Positions 35,245-43,858 of a stretch of DNA of 64,000 bases are shown here, one piece after another (the first letter of the stretch is position 1; the number at the start of each line of letters is the position of its first letter). Made by a program: the position numbers and the translations under genes. The stretch comes from CALAGB01 sp963789565 (GTDB lineage: Bacteria; Chloroflexota; Chloroflexia; Thermomicrobiales; Thermomicrobiaceae), in the NCBI GenBank assembly GCA_963789565.1, contig CAWBKX010000002.1, positions 1,054,001-1,118,000 of the forward strand. Direction: 5' to 3'. A model generated the notes under the pieces. It had not been told where the DNA came from, searched no databases, and saw only the letters and a list, made by a program, of their open reading frames with translations.

Positions 35245-36975
35245 CTATCCGCTCGTTCGTGGATGCCATTGCTCGATGTTTGCTCGATTCCGGATAAGGA
35301 TAGTCGTTACATTTACATCACGCAAGCGCTGCGATAGCCCAACGACCATATTTGGATAGACCAACGGAAGCGCGGGAAGATCAGTCATCACCTGGTCCTG
35401 AACCTTGGCATAGTCGTCCTTGCGCGCCTGCTGATCGTCACTCTGCCGAGCGTCCTCGAGGAGCGAGTCGACATCCGAATTCGAGTAATGCCCGAGGTTG
35501 AACCCATCGAAGAACGAGTCGCTGGACCACAACGTGGATTCGTCTGGGTCGGCCGTACCTCGGTAGCCAAGCAGCAGGCTGTCGAATTCGCGACCGTGCG
35601 TTATGTCTTGTACAATCGTACTCCATTTTTCGAAGTCTGGCACAACGTCGACCCCAATTTCGCTCCAGCTCTGAATCAACCAATTGGCCGACGCCTGACG
35701 TATGGGGTCGTCGCCATTGGTCATCAGCTTGAAGCGCAGGCGTTGGCCGTTCTTGCTGCGGATACCATCGTCACCCGTGTTCCATCCCGCGTCCTGTAGG
35801 AGCTGCTTGGCTTTGGCAAGATCCTGAGAGTAGCTGATCGCGCTGTCGGCCGACGCCCACGAGGCAGGTGGGAAGGTTCCAGTGGCCACGCGCGCCTCGC
35901 CTTTCCAGACGTCGCTCACCAGGGCGCCGCGGTCGAGCGCCAGCATCAGCGCCTGGCGCACGTTTGCGTCGAGGAAGAGTTGCTGCTTGGCGCTGTCGAG
36001 CTGGAGGACCACGTAGTCCAGGCTGTCGCCCGGGGAGCTCACTACCCGAATGGCGTCGTTCTTCTTGGCGTCGGCGACCACGTTCGGATCAAGCTCACAC
36101 CAGTCGATTGAGCCGTCCGCGAGACCAGTGACGAGGTCCTGCGGCGTCGACACGATCTTGTAGACGTACTGATCATAGGAGGCCGGGCCTTTGAAGTAGG
36201 TCGGGTTGCGATTGAAAATCAGCTCGTCGCCGTGAGACCAGCGCGAGAGAGTGAACGGGCCGGTACCGATCGTCGACGTCAAACCGAACGGATCGGTGAC
36301 AAGCTCTTCCGGCAGGACGTTCGACAGGACGTGTTGCGGCACGATGCCGAGCGTCGCCTCGTTGGCGAGAAACGCGGCGTCCGGACGAATCAAGCTGAAG
36401 ACGACGGTGTTGAGATCAGGAGCTTGCACATTGTTGATGTGCTCAACCAGTTCGGAATACCGCGGCGAGCGAGTGCTGTCGTTCATCATCAGGCCATAGG
36501 TGAACTCGACGTCGTGTGCCGTGAATGGCTGACCATCCTGCCACGTGACGCCGTCCTTCAGATGAAAGGTATAGGTCTTTCGATCGTCACTGACATCCCA
36601 GGATTTGGCCAGATCGCCCTGGACCTTGCCTGAATCCGGGTCAACCAGCACGAGCCCGTTGAAGACGAGTTTGCTGAGCTCGTCAGAAATCTCGTCCGCC
36701 GCTAGAACCGGGTTCAACGTCCGAGGTTCCAGGGTTCCACCTTCGACGATTTGGACAGAAGCTGGTGTCGTGGACGTTGCGGTAGTCCCTGGACCGGCAC
36801 TCGACGACGTCTCGGAAGCCTGCGGTTGACTCCCTTGAGTCCCGGCTATTGACGCGGTTGGAGTGGAGTCAGAGGAGTGTGAACCGGTGAACGGAATGTT
36901 GCAGGCCGCCAGCAGCAACGTCAGCGACATGAGGATCCCGACCCGTTCGCAGATCTTCAACGGCTGACGGAACAT
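35245..36975 (-). CDS. Peptide ABC transporter substrate-binding lipoprotein (SBP family 5)
   Basis: About 576 residues. A signal peptide with lipobox LLAAC puts the mature Cys at about residue 25. A low-complexity Ser/Thr linker follows, then the DppA/OppA fold. GGTLEPRTLNPVLAADE, KLVFNGLVLVDPDSG, WQDGQPFTAHDVEFTYGLMM and NVRQALMLALDRGAL are typical of family 5 binding proteins. ATG 36975 gives a standard signal peptide; GTG 37008 would add eleven residues, and neither has a strong ribosome site. It is the expected partner of the two ATPases downstream, but permeases are missing. Confidence 0.88.
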   Translation of the reverse strand: MFRQPLKICERVGILMSLTLLLAACNIPFTGSHSSDSTPTASIAGTQGSQPQASETSSSAGPGTTATSTTPASVQIVEGGTLEPRTLNPVLAADEISDELSKLVFNGLVLVDPDSGKVQGDLAKSWDVSDDRKTYTFHLKDGVTWQDGQPFTAHDVEFTYGLMMNDSTRSPRYSELVEHINNVQAPDLNTVVFSLIRPDAAFLANEATLGIVPQHVLSNVLPEELVTDPFGLTSTIGTGPFTLSRWSHGDELIFNRNPTYFKGPASYDQYVYKIVSTPQDLVTGLADGSIDWCELDPNVVADAKKNDAIRVVSSPGDSLDYVVLQLDSAKQQLFLDANVRQALMLALDRGALVSDVWKGEARVATGTFPPASWASADSAISYSQDLAKAKQLLQDAGWNTGDDGIRSKNGQRLRFKLMTNGDDPIRQASANWLIQSWSEIGVDVVPDFEKWSTIVQDITHGREFDSLLLGYRGTADPDESTLWSSDSFFDGFNLGHYSNSDVDSLLEDARQSDDQQARKDDYAKVQDQVMTDLPALPLVYPNMVVGLSQRLRDVNVTTILIRNRANIEQWHPRTSG

Positions 36976-37047
36976 GCGCCGGTGATCTTTCCCCGTCTCA
37001 GGTGCCACGACGTCCGCGCGGGTGCGTGACGATCCGAGTGTGTGGCG

Positions 37048-37078
37048 CGCCCGCCGAGACGGTCTGCCCCGGCGGGCG
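37048..37078 (-). other. GC-rich hairpin after the aminotransferase gene
   Basis: CGCCCGCCG (37048-37056) pairs with CGGCGGGCG (37070-37078) just after the ilvE-like stop. No T-run follows on the minus strand, so it may be a weak or Rho-dependent end, or a stabiliser. Confidence 0.4.
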
Positions 37079-37086
37079 GGCTCGAT

Positions 37087-38016
37087 CTAGCTCAATTCGA
37101 TGTGCGTGATGTAATGGCCATACGGAGAGTCCTCACCGCGCACAAGCGAGAAGAACGTGTTCTGCAGCATCTCCGTGATCGGCCCACGCTTGCCGTTGCC
37201 GATCGTGCGCCCGTCGATCTTGCCAACCGCGGCAATCTGCACGCCGGTTCCGCAAAGGAAGACCTCTTCGGAGATGTACAGCTCGCTCCGATCGATCGCT
37301 CGCTCTTCCACCGTGACCCCGGCTTCGCGCGCGAATTCGACGAGTGAACGACGCGTGATTCCCTCAAGAATGTCGGCGGTAATCGGCGCGGTAATCAGCA
37401 CGCCATTTCGCACGATGAAGAGGTTTGCGCCGCTCGCCTCGGCAACCTTACCGTCCCGGTTGAGCATGATGGCATCGTCGTAGCCGGCCTCAGCAGCTTC
37501 GTCCTTGGCCAGACTCGAGTTGATATATCCTCCGGTGATCTTGGCGCGACTCGGAATGATGTCGTCTTCGATGCGCTGCCAGGATGAAACGCCCATCTTG
37601 ATCGGGTTAGAGACATCCAAATAGTCACCAAGCGGCATCATATAGATCGCCAGCTCATCCTTGATTCCGTGCAGCTTCGGAGTCAGTTCCAGCCCCGCTT
37701 TATAAATGAAGGGACGGATGTAGACGTTTTGCGTTGGCGCATTCTTCTTGACCAGATCGACGATAATCTGGCCGATGTCGTCCGGCCCGTACGGCAGTTC
37801 AGCACGGAGAATCAGACCTGACTGCACCAAGCGACGCGTGTGGTCCGGAAGGCGGAAGATGTTGATCGATTTGCCATCGCGATCGAGATAGCCACGAATC
37901 CCCGCGAAACAACCGGTTCCGTACTGTAATGCATGCGTGGCGATGCTGACCTTGGCGTTCTCGAAGGGCACGATATCGCCCTCAAAGAACGCGTATTTGA
38001 GCAATGAGGTGTCCAT
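37087..38016 (-). CDS. ilvE: Branched-chain amino acid aminotransferase
   Basis: Fold-type IV PLP enzyme, 309 residues. ATHALQYGTGCFAGIRGY at the N-terminus, Schiff-base Lys in SRAKITGGYINSSLAKDEA, and GYDDAIMLNRDGKVAEASGANLF are characteristic of IlvE. FLCGTGVQIAAVGKIDGR is the usual C-terminal loop. It should interconvert Leu, Ile and Val with their 2-oxo acids. A strong GGAAGG/GGGAG region precedes the ATG. The HpcH-type aldolase gene lies 45 bases upstream. A second paralogue is encoded at 49717-50667. Confidence 0.92.
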   Translation of the reverse strand: MDTSLLKYAFFEGDIVPFENAKVSIATHALQYGTGCFAGIRGYLDRDGKSINIFRLPDHTRRLVQSGLILRAELPYGPDDIGQIIVDLVKKNAPTQNVYIRPFIYKAGLELTPKLHGIKDELAIYMMPLGDYLDVSNPIKMGVSSWQRIEDDIIPSRAKITGGYINSSLAKDEAAEAGYDDAIMLNRDGKVAEASGANLFIVRNGVLITAPITADILEGITRRSLVEFAREAGVTVEERAIDRSELYISEEVFLCGTGVQIAAVGKIDGRTIGNGKRGPITEMLQNTFFSLVRGEDSPYGHYITHIELS

Positions 38017-38061
38017 CTCTCCCTGCCTTCCTTTCCTAACGCGTACGGGTCTGTTTTTCGT

Positions 38062-38823
38062 TCAACGTTTGATGTTTGCAAGGTAATCGCGGCTCCACTG
38101 CGCCATCATCCCCGACACACTCGGAGCGATCATGCGATAGCCCTGATCGATGAGCCGGTTGGTCGCCTCAGCATTCCCGGCAATGGTGCCGAGCGCCACA
38201 TCCGTTTTGACGCAGAGGTCGCGAACCTGATCGATCACCTTGACGACCTCCGGATGCCCCAACTGCCCCGGATAGCCCATCGACTGGGCCAGATCAGATG
38301 GCCCGACCAGAAGCACGTCGACGCCGGGCACCGTGAGAATCTCGGGGACGTGCGCGAGCGCAGCGATGTTCTCGAACTGCACGATGACGAGTGTCTCTTC
38401 ATTGGCCGATGCGGCATATTCAGTGAGCGTCGGACCCAGCCCATAGGTAGCGGCTCGAGGCTGCGCCAGCCCACGATGACCGTATGGGTGATACTTGACC
38501 GCCGCCACCACGTCGCGCGCCTCGGCTACGCTGTTCACCTGGGGTACCATAACGCCCGCGGCACCAATGTCCATATACCGTAGCACCACACTTGGATCGT
38601 TGCGCGGCACGCGAATGAGCGGCGTGGTTCCAGTGACTTCAGCAGCGAGGACCATGTGATACGCATCGTGTGGCGAAATTGGTCCATGTTCAGCATCGAT
38701 CATGACGAAGTCGTAGCCGGAATGACCGCACAGTTCAACGACTTCAGCTGACGGAAACCCGATGAAGCAGCCGATGACGACCTCACCAGATTTGAGCTTC
38801 TGACGAACGACGTTGGGGCGCAC
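38062..38823 (-). CDS. HpcH/HpaI-type 2-oxo-acid aldolase
   Basis: 253 residues. Class II pyruvate aldolase family: GCFIGFPSAEVVELCGHSGYD, MIDAEHGPIS, LIRVPRNDP, GVMVPQVNSVAEA, HRGLAQPRAA and VLLVGPSDLAQSMG. These enzymes cleave 2-keto-3-deoxy or 4-hydroxy-2-oxo acids to pyruvate and an aldehyde. The GTG start follows GAGGAGG. It is first in a likely operon with the branched-chain aminotransferase, so an amino- or keto-acid route is plausible, but the substrate is unknown. Confidence 0.92.
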   Translation of the reverse strand: MRPNVVRQKLKSGEVVIGCFIGFPSAEVVELCGHSGYDFVMIDAEHGPISPHDAYHMVLAAEVTGTTPLIRVPRNDPSVVLRYMDIGAAGVMVPQVNSVAEARDVVAAVKYHPYGHRGLAQPRAATYGLGPTLTEYAASANEETLVIVQFENIAALAHVPEILTVPGVDVLLVGPSDLAQSMGYPGQLGHPEVVKVIDQVRDLCVKTDVALGTIAGNAEATNRLIDQGYRMIAPSVSGMMAQWSRDYLANIKR

Positions 38824-38920
38824 GAGACCTCCTCAAAACGGAAGATCGTCCGTGAGTTGAGGCGCTTGAACGAATACCGGACGAAAACGAGATGACCGCC
38901 GCATTCTAGCACGGGCTGCG

Positions 38921-38950
38921 TTGACGCGCGCCGTCACGGTCTCGTATAAC
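38921..38950 (+). promoter_or_regulatory. Strong promoter directly at the 5' end of dprA
   Basis: TTGACG (38921-38926), 18 bases, TATAAC (38945-38950). The expected transcription start is about 38956-38958, so the dprA leader is very short. This restricts possible start codons. Confidence 0.8.
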
Positions 38951-38961
38951 ATTTGCCCATA

Positions 38962-40053
38962 TTGGAAGGGGGAATTACGGAAACCGCCTACTGGTTTGGT
39001 TTTCATCTCGTGCCCGGAATTGGCGCGACGCGTCTGGCGAAGTTGATGGAGCATTTCGGCGATCTCAAGACCGCCTGGAACGCTCCGCGCGCTGAATTGC
39101 GCGCCTGCGGGCTGGGCGAGCGAGCCACCGATTCGCTGATCCGCACGCGTTCACGGATATCGCTCGACGACGAAATGCAACGCGTGGAACGTGCTGGGGT
39201 GCAGATCCTTACGTTGGCGGACGATGCCTATCCGAGCCTCCTCCGCGAGATTCCGAGTCCGCCACCGGTAATCTACGTACGTGGTTCACTCATCCCGGCC
39301 GACGAAACGGCGGTCGGCATCGTTGGAACCAGGCGCATCACGGCATACGGACGAGAGATGTCGCGCCGCCTGAGCACCGAGCTCGCCGCGGCAGGTGTCA
39401 CCATCGTGAGCGGGTTGGCTCGCGGAGTCGACGGCATCGCGCATGCGTCGGCGCTCGAAGCGGGCGGACGAACGATCGCTGTTTTGGGATGTGGACTCGA
39501 CACGATCTATCCGCCCGAGCACCGCAAACTGGCCGATCAAATCGTCGAGAGTGGAGCGCTCGTTTCCGAATTCTCGCTTGGAACTCCGCCCGATGCTCCG
39601 AATTTCCCAGTGCGCAACCGCATCATCAGCGGGCTGTCGCTCGGGGTGATCGTGGTGGAGGCACCCATGAAGAGCGGCGCGCTGATCACCGCCAGTTTCG
39701 CGGGCGATCAGGGTCGAACGGTCTTCGCGGTCCCTGGGTCGGCACTCTCGTCAGCCAGCGCCGGAACGATCCAACTGCTGCGAGACGGCGCGGCGGTCGC
39801 GGCAACCGGGGAGGACGTCCTGTCGTTCTTAGATCTCGGGGTACGCCAGATCGAGATGGAGACGCGTCACCTTCTGCCGTCCAGTGATGGCGAGCGCTCG
39901 GTGCTCGATCTGCTCACGGCCGAGCCACGGCACATCGACGAGATCGCGCTCGACTCCGGTCTACCGATCGGCATGCTGAGTGCCCAATTGCTTCAAATGC
40001 AGCTCAAAGGATTGGTGCGGAATGTCGGCACCCAACATTACGTTCGTGGATAA
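38962..40053 (+). CDS. dprA: DNA processing protein DprA
   Basis: Loads RecA on incoming single-stranded DNA in transformation. About 363 residues. Order: SAM-like N-terminus (FHLVPGIGATRLAKLMEHFG), Rossmann core with VGIVGTRRITAYG, SGLARGVDGIAHASAL, VLGCGLDTIYPPEH, FPVRNRIISGLS and SGALITASFA, then a C-terminal winged helix (GERSVLDLL through LQMQLKGLVR). The start is uncertain. TTG 38953 lies before the predicted transcript start. TTG 38962 is taken here. A purine-rich GGAAGGGGG (38964-38972) would best serve a non-standard ATT (38974) or ACG (38977). No in-frame ATG occurs before residue 30 or so. The manC-like gene follows by 16 bases. Confidence 0.9.
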   Translation: MEGGITETAYWFGFHLVPGIGATRLAKLMEHFGDLKTAWNAPRAELRACGLGERATDSLIRTRSRISLDDEMQRVERAGVQILTLADDAYPSLLREIPSPPPVIYVRGSLIPADETAVGIVGTRRITAYGREMSRRLSTELAAAGVTIVSGLARGVDGIAHASALEAGGRTIAVLGCGLDTIYPPEHRKLADQIVESGALVSEFSLGTPPDAPNFPVRNRIISGLSLGVIVVEAPMKSGALITASFAGDQGRTVFAVPGSALSSASAGTIQLLRDGAAVAATGEDVLSFLDLGVRQIEMETRHLLPSSDGERSVLDLLTAEPRHIDEIALDSGLPIGMLSAQLLQMQLKGLVRNVGTQHYVRG

Positions 40054-40069
40054 GACTGAGTGATTGAAG

Positions 40070-41173
40070 ATGAGTTTGAACGGGAAAACACCATCCCGAA
40101 ACCTGCACGCGGTCATTCCGGCCGGTGGAAGCGGCACGCGGCTCTGGCCGGCCAGTCGGTCGTCTCGACCCAAGTTCCTTCTGCCTCTGCCTGGACCGCG
40201 TTCGATGCTCCAAGCGACATACGATCGCCTGGCACCAATTGTTCCCTCTGAGAACACGCTCATCATCACCGGCGGGGCCCACGCCGCGGCGGTTGCACGT
40301 CAGCTTCCGGAGATTCCGGAGTCCAATGTCATCGTAGAACCTGGTCCGCGCGGAACCGGCCCAGCAATTGGACTTGGCGCGGCGCTCATCGCGCGCAAAG
40401 ACCCGGACGCGATCATGGGCTCGTTCGCGGCCGATCACTACGTCTCCGACACGGAACTGTTCCAGCGCACCGTGCTGGCTGCCGCCGAGGTGGCGCAACG
40501 TGGTTACCTGGTCACCATCGGAATTACACCAACATATCCGGAAACGGGTTATGGCTACATTCGAGTGGGTGATGAGCTCGAGAAGGCTGGTGGCTTGGCT
40601 GTCTACACGGTCAGCCAGTTCAAAGAGAAACCCGATCTCGACACGGCCAAGTCATACGTTGACAGTGGAAAGTATCTTTGGAACGCCAGTATGTTCGTAT
40701 GGAAAGCGTCGACACTTCTGGAAGAGATGAAGCGGCTGTTGCCCGATCTCTACCAGACGTTGACGATCCTGGTCGACGCCTGGGAGCAACCGGATCGGGA
40801 CGACGTCCTTCAGAATTACTGGTCCAAGCTCGAAGACGTCACCATCGACAACGGCATCATGGAACATGCCGAGCGGGTTGCGGTCGTTCCGGCGGGCTTT
40901 GGTTGGACTGATCTTGGCGATTGGCATAGCCTCGCCGAGCTCATGACCGATGTCGATGGACAGAACGTGCTGGTCAGTGGGGATCACGTCGGCATTGACA
41001 CGCACTCGACGTTGGTGTTCGGCAAAGATCGCATCGTGGCGACACTAGGGGTTGACAACCTGGTTATCGTCGATACAGACGATGTGCTTCTCGTCTGCAG
41101 TCGTTCGCGGGCTCAAGACGTGCGGAAACTGGTCCAACAGTTCAAGGACCGAAACGACCACACATTGACGTGA
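40070..41173 (+). CDS. manC: Mannose-1-phosphate guanylyltransferase
   Basis: Makes GDP-mannose from mannose-1-phosphate and GTP for glycans. 367 residues. HAVIPAGGSGTRLWPASR is the nucleotidyltransferase signature. RSSRPKFLLPL, GPRGTGPAIGLGA and SFAADHYV follow, then FKEKPDL, YLWNASMFVWK and GFGWTDLGDWHS. It lacks the C-terminal isomerase domain of bifunctional enzymes. ATG 40070 is taken; a TTG two codons earlier is possible. It lies between dprA and topA, where Firmicutes have other genes. Confidence 0.9.
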   Translation: MSLNGKTPSRNLHAVIPAGGSGTRLWPASRSSRPKFLLPLPGPRSMLQATYDRLAPIVPSENTLIITGGAHAAAVARQLPEIPESNVIVEPGPRGTGPAIGLGAALIARKDPDAIMGSFAADHYVSDTELFQRTVLAAAEVAQRGYLVTIGITPTYPETGYGYIRVGDELEKAGGLAVYTVSQFKEKPDLDTAKSYVDSGKYLWNASMFVWKASTLLEEMKRLLPDLYQTLTILVDAWEQPDRDDVLQNYWSKLEDVTIDNGIMEHAERVAVVPAGFGWTDLGDWHSLAELMTDVDGQNVLVSGDHVGIDTHSTLVFGKDRIVATLGVDNLVIVDTDDVLLVCSRSRAQDVRKLVQQFKDRNDHTLT

Positions 41174-41402
41174 TCGCTAAGGCGAGCGAAACCGCAGAGT
41201 TTGCAAATTTGAGTGGCCGTGTAGACTATCGGCGGTTTGGTCAGCGCGACACAGACCGCGACGTTCTCGGGAATCCTCAGGACGCCCGAATACCTCGGGA
41301 TCCCGCGATTTGATCCGGAACCCATGACCATCGGCGCATTCCGGTCTCGGGGGAGTTCCGCATAATCCAGACTCAGGATGAGTGCATCATTCAAGGAGAA
41401 GG

Positions 41403-41439
41403 GCTGCCGCATCAAGAATAGATTTGATGAAGCGGCAGC
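41403..41439 (+). other. Hairpin ahead of topA
   Basis: GCTGCCGC-ATCAA (41403-41415) pairs with TTGAT (41424-41428) and GCGGCAGC (41432-41439), with three unpaired bases in one arm. It is not followed by T-rich sequence and ends 25 bases before the topA ATG. The 291-base gap also holds TCGGG-type inverted repeats near 41270-41340. It could be a structured leader of topA. Confidence 0.5.
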
Positions 41440-41464
41440 GTGACTCAATCGGCTAACGGAGATT

Positions 41465-43702
41465 ATGGCTCAGCAAAGACCCACCACAAACAAACGCAAG
41501 ACGTCCACGACCAAGAAAACGACAAGCACGAGGAAGACCGCTGCTTCGACATCGTCAGGTGGACGCAACACGCTCGTGATCGTCGAATCACCAGCCAAGG
41601 CCAAGACGATCGGCAAGTATCTCGGCCGCGGCTACACGGTAAAGGCATCGATGGGACACGTTCGCGACCTGCCTAAGAGTCGCATGGGTGTGCACACCGA
41701 CGATTCCTTCACGCCTGACTACCTGGTGCCTCGCGACAAGAGCAAGGTTGTCAAGGAGCTGCGAGAGAGCGTCAAGAACGCCAAATCGGTGCTGCTGGCA
41801 ACTGACCCCGATCGCGAAGGCGAGGCCATCGCCTGGCATTTGATCGAGGCGACTCAACCGCAGGACAAACCCGTCCATCGGATCATCTTCCAGGAGATTA
41901 CGCCAGAAGCGATCCGTGACGCAGTCCAGGACCCGCGCGAGATCAACATGAAACTGGTCGAAGCCCAGCAGGCTCGTCGTGTGCTCGATCGCTTGGTTGG
42001 CTACGAGATCAGTCCGCTGCTGTGGAAGAACGTGAAACGCGGGCTTTCCGCCGGTCGCGTGCAATCGGTCGCGCTGCGGCTGATCGTGGAACGCGAACGC
42101 GAGATCAGGGCGTTCGTCCCGCAAGAATACTGGTCTCTCGACGCCGAACTGGCCAAGAAAGACCAGGGCCGCAAAAAGAAGGTGACATCCTTCAGCGCGT
42201 CTCTTGCGCGAGTCGACGGGAAAAAGCCGGACCTCTCTAACGGCGAGAACACCATGGCGATCGTCAGCGCGCTCGACGGTGCCGAGTTTGAGGTCGCCGA
42301 CGTTCAGACCAAGGAGACGCAGCGGCGTCCGGCGGCCCCATTCACGACCAGCACCTTGCAGCAAGAGGCATCACGCAAGCTTCGCATGCCTGTTCGACGC
42401 ACGATGCAGATCGCGCAAGAGCTTTATGAAGGTATTGACCTGGGCACCGCAGGGTCGCAGGGCTTGATCACGTACATGCGAACCGACTCGACCAACATCG
42501 CCGCGTCGGCGCAGCACCGGGCGCGTGAGGTAATTACGCAGCGTCACGGCGCCGAGTACGTGCCGGATCGACCGCCCGTCTACACCCGCAAAGCCAAGGG
42601 AGCGCAAGAGGCGCACGAGGCGATTCGCCCGACCGATCCAGGGCGGGCGCCGGAGATGGTGCAGAAATACCTGAGTCCGCAGCAGTTTCGGCTCTATAAG
42701 CTCATCTGGCAGCGGTTCATCGCCAGTCAGATGCGCAACGCCATCTTCGACAGCACCGCAGTCGACGTTGACGCTGGAGCACCCGGCTCCAAGAAGCGCT
42801 ATCGTTTTCACGCGACTGGTTCCGTGATCAAGTTCCAGGGTTTCATCGCGGTCTATCGCGAAGGACGTGATGACGAGGAAGTCGACGAGATCGATCGAGA
42901 CGCGCTGCCGGAGCTGTTCGTCAAGGAAATCCTCGATCTCATTCAGTTACTCCCCGAGCAGCACTTCACGCAGCCGCCGGCGCGCTTCTCTGAGGCGTCG
43001 CTGGTCAAGTCGCTTGAGGAACTGGGTATCGGTCGCCCGAGCACGTATGCGCCGACCATCGCGACGCTCCAGGCACGCAACTACGTCGAAATCGATCAGC
43101 GCCGCCTGACACCAACCGAGCTTGGCGAGGTTGTCACCGACCTGCTCGTGCAGCATTTCCCGGGCATCGTCGACGCACAGTTCACCTCCCGTATGGAGGA
43201 TGAGTTGGACGACATCGCTTCCGGCGAGCGCCAGTGGGTGCCGATGATGACGGAGTTTTACGGACCGTTTCACCAGACGGTCGAGCAGGCTGAAAAGCAA
43301 ATGACGCGCGTCAAGATCGCGGATGAGCCGACCGATGAGGTCTGCGAAAAGTGCGGTCGCCCGATGGTCATCAAGCTCGGACGTTTCGGACGTTTCCTGG
43401 CTTGCTCAGGCTTCCCGGAATGCCGAAACTCTCGTCCGATTCTGAACAAGATCGGCGTCAAGTGCCCACAGTGCGAAGAAGGTGACATCGTCGAAAAGAA
43501 GACGCGCAAGGGGCGTCGTCGCATCTTCTACGGTTGCAGCCGGTACCCCGAATGCGATTTCACCAGCTGGGACAAGCCGACTGGCGAGCGCTGCCCACAG
43601 TGCGGCGACATACTGGTTGAAGCGGGTCGCGACGGCAGCGTGAAATGCCGCAATAGCCAATGCGACTTCCGCGGCGCGCAACCGTTGGCCAAAACAGGCT
43701 GA
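41465..43702 (+). CDS. topA: DNA topoisomerase I
   Basis: Relaxes negative supercoils by single-strand passage. 745 residues. A Lys/Thr-rich N-terminal tail (1-33) precedes the Toprim domain (LVIVESPAKAKTIGKYL; TDPDREGEA, 113-121). The catalytic Tyr337 lies in GLITYMRTDS. Three C-terminal four-cysteine zinc motifs begin CEKCGRPMVIKLG, CPQCEEGDIVEKK and CPQCGDILVEAG. GGAG precedes the ATG by four to five bases. The order dprA...topA-hslV-hslU resembles the Firmicutes cluster without trmFO and xerC. Confidence 0.97.
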   Translation: MAQQRPTTNKRKTSTTKKTTSTRKTAASTSSGGRNTLVIVESPAKAKTIGKYLGRGYTVKASMGHVRDLPKSRMGVHTDDSFTPDYLVPRDKSKVVKELRESVKNAKSVLLATDPDREGEAIAWHLIEATQPQDKPVHRIIFQEITPEAIRDAVQDPREINMKLVEAQQARRVLDRLVGYEISPLLWKNVKRGLSAGRVQSVALRLIVEREREIRAFVPQEYWSLDAELAKKDQGRKKKVTSFSASLARVDGKKPDLSNGENTMAIVSALDGAEFEVADVQTKETQRRPAAPFTTSTLQQEASRKLRMPVRRTMQIAQELYEGIDLGTAGSQGLITYMRTDSTNIAASAQHRAREVITQRHGAEYVPDRPPVYTRKAKGAQEAHEAIRPTDPGRAPEMVQKYLSPQQFRLYKLIWQRFIASQMRNAIFDSTAVDVDAGAPGSKKRYRFHATGSVIKFQGFIAVYREGRDDEEVDEIDRDALPELFVKEILDLIQLLPEQHFTQPPARFSEASLVKSLEELGIGRPSTYAPTIATLQARNYVEIDQRRLTPTELGEVVTDLLVQHFPGIVDAQFTSRMEDELDDIASGERQWVPMMTEFYGPFHQTVEQAEKQMTRVKIADEPTDEVCEKCGRPMVIKLGRFGRFLACSGFPECRNSRPILNKIGVKCPQCEEGDIVEKKTRKGRRRIFYGCSRYPECDFTSWDKPTGERCPQCGDILVEAGRDGSVKCRNSQCDFRGAQPLAKTG

Positions 43703-43721
43703 TTAAGATCGCGGCAAAGAC

Positions 43722-43762
43722 CACCGGGCGACGTGACCTTTCGTCTGTCGCCCGGTGTCGCT
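43722..43762 (+). terminator. Terminator after topA
   Basis: CACCGGGCGAC (43722-43732) pairs with GTCGCCCGGTG (43747-43757) over a 14-base loop, followed by TCGCTTTAT. It lies 20 bases past the topA stop. Confidence 0.7.
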
Positions 43763-43788
43763 TTATCCGTCGAAATCGTGCCCACACC

Positions 43789-43797
43789 TGATAAAAT
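43789..43797 (+). promoter_or_regulatory. Extended -10 promoter candidate for hslVU
   Basis: TGATAAAAT is an extended -10 element 62 bases before the hslV ATG and just after the topA terminator. The matching -35 is poor. The terminator upstream makes a separate promoter for hslVU likely. Confidence 0.45.
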
Positions 43798-43858
43798 TGG
43801 TGATGTAGTGGCGGCCGTACCCTGTGTTTGCAAATGGGGCGGTAGCTTAGGTTGAGGA

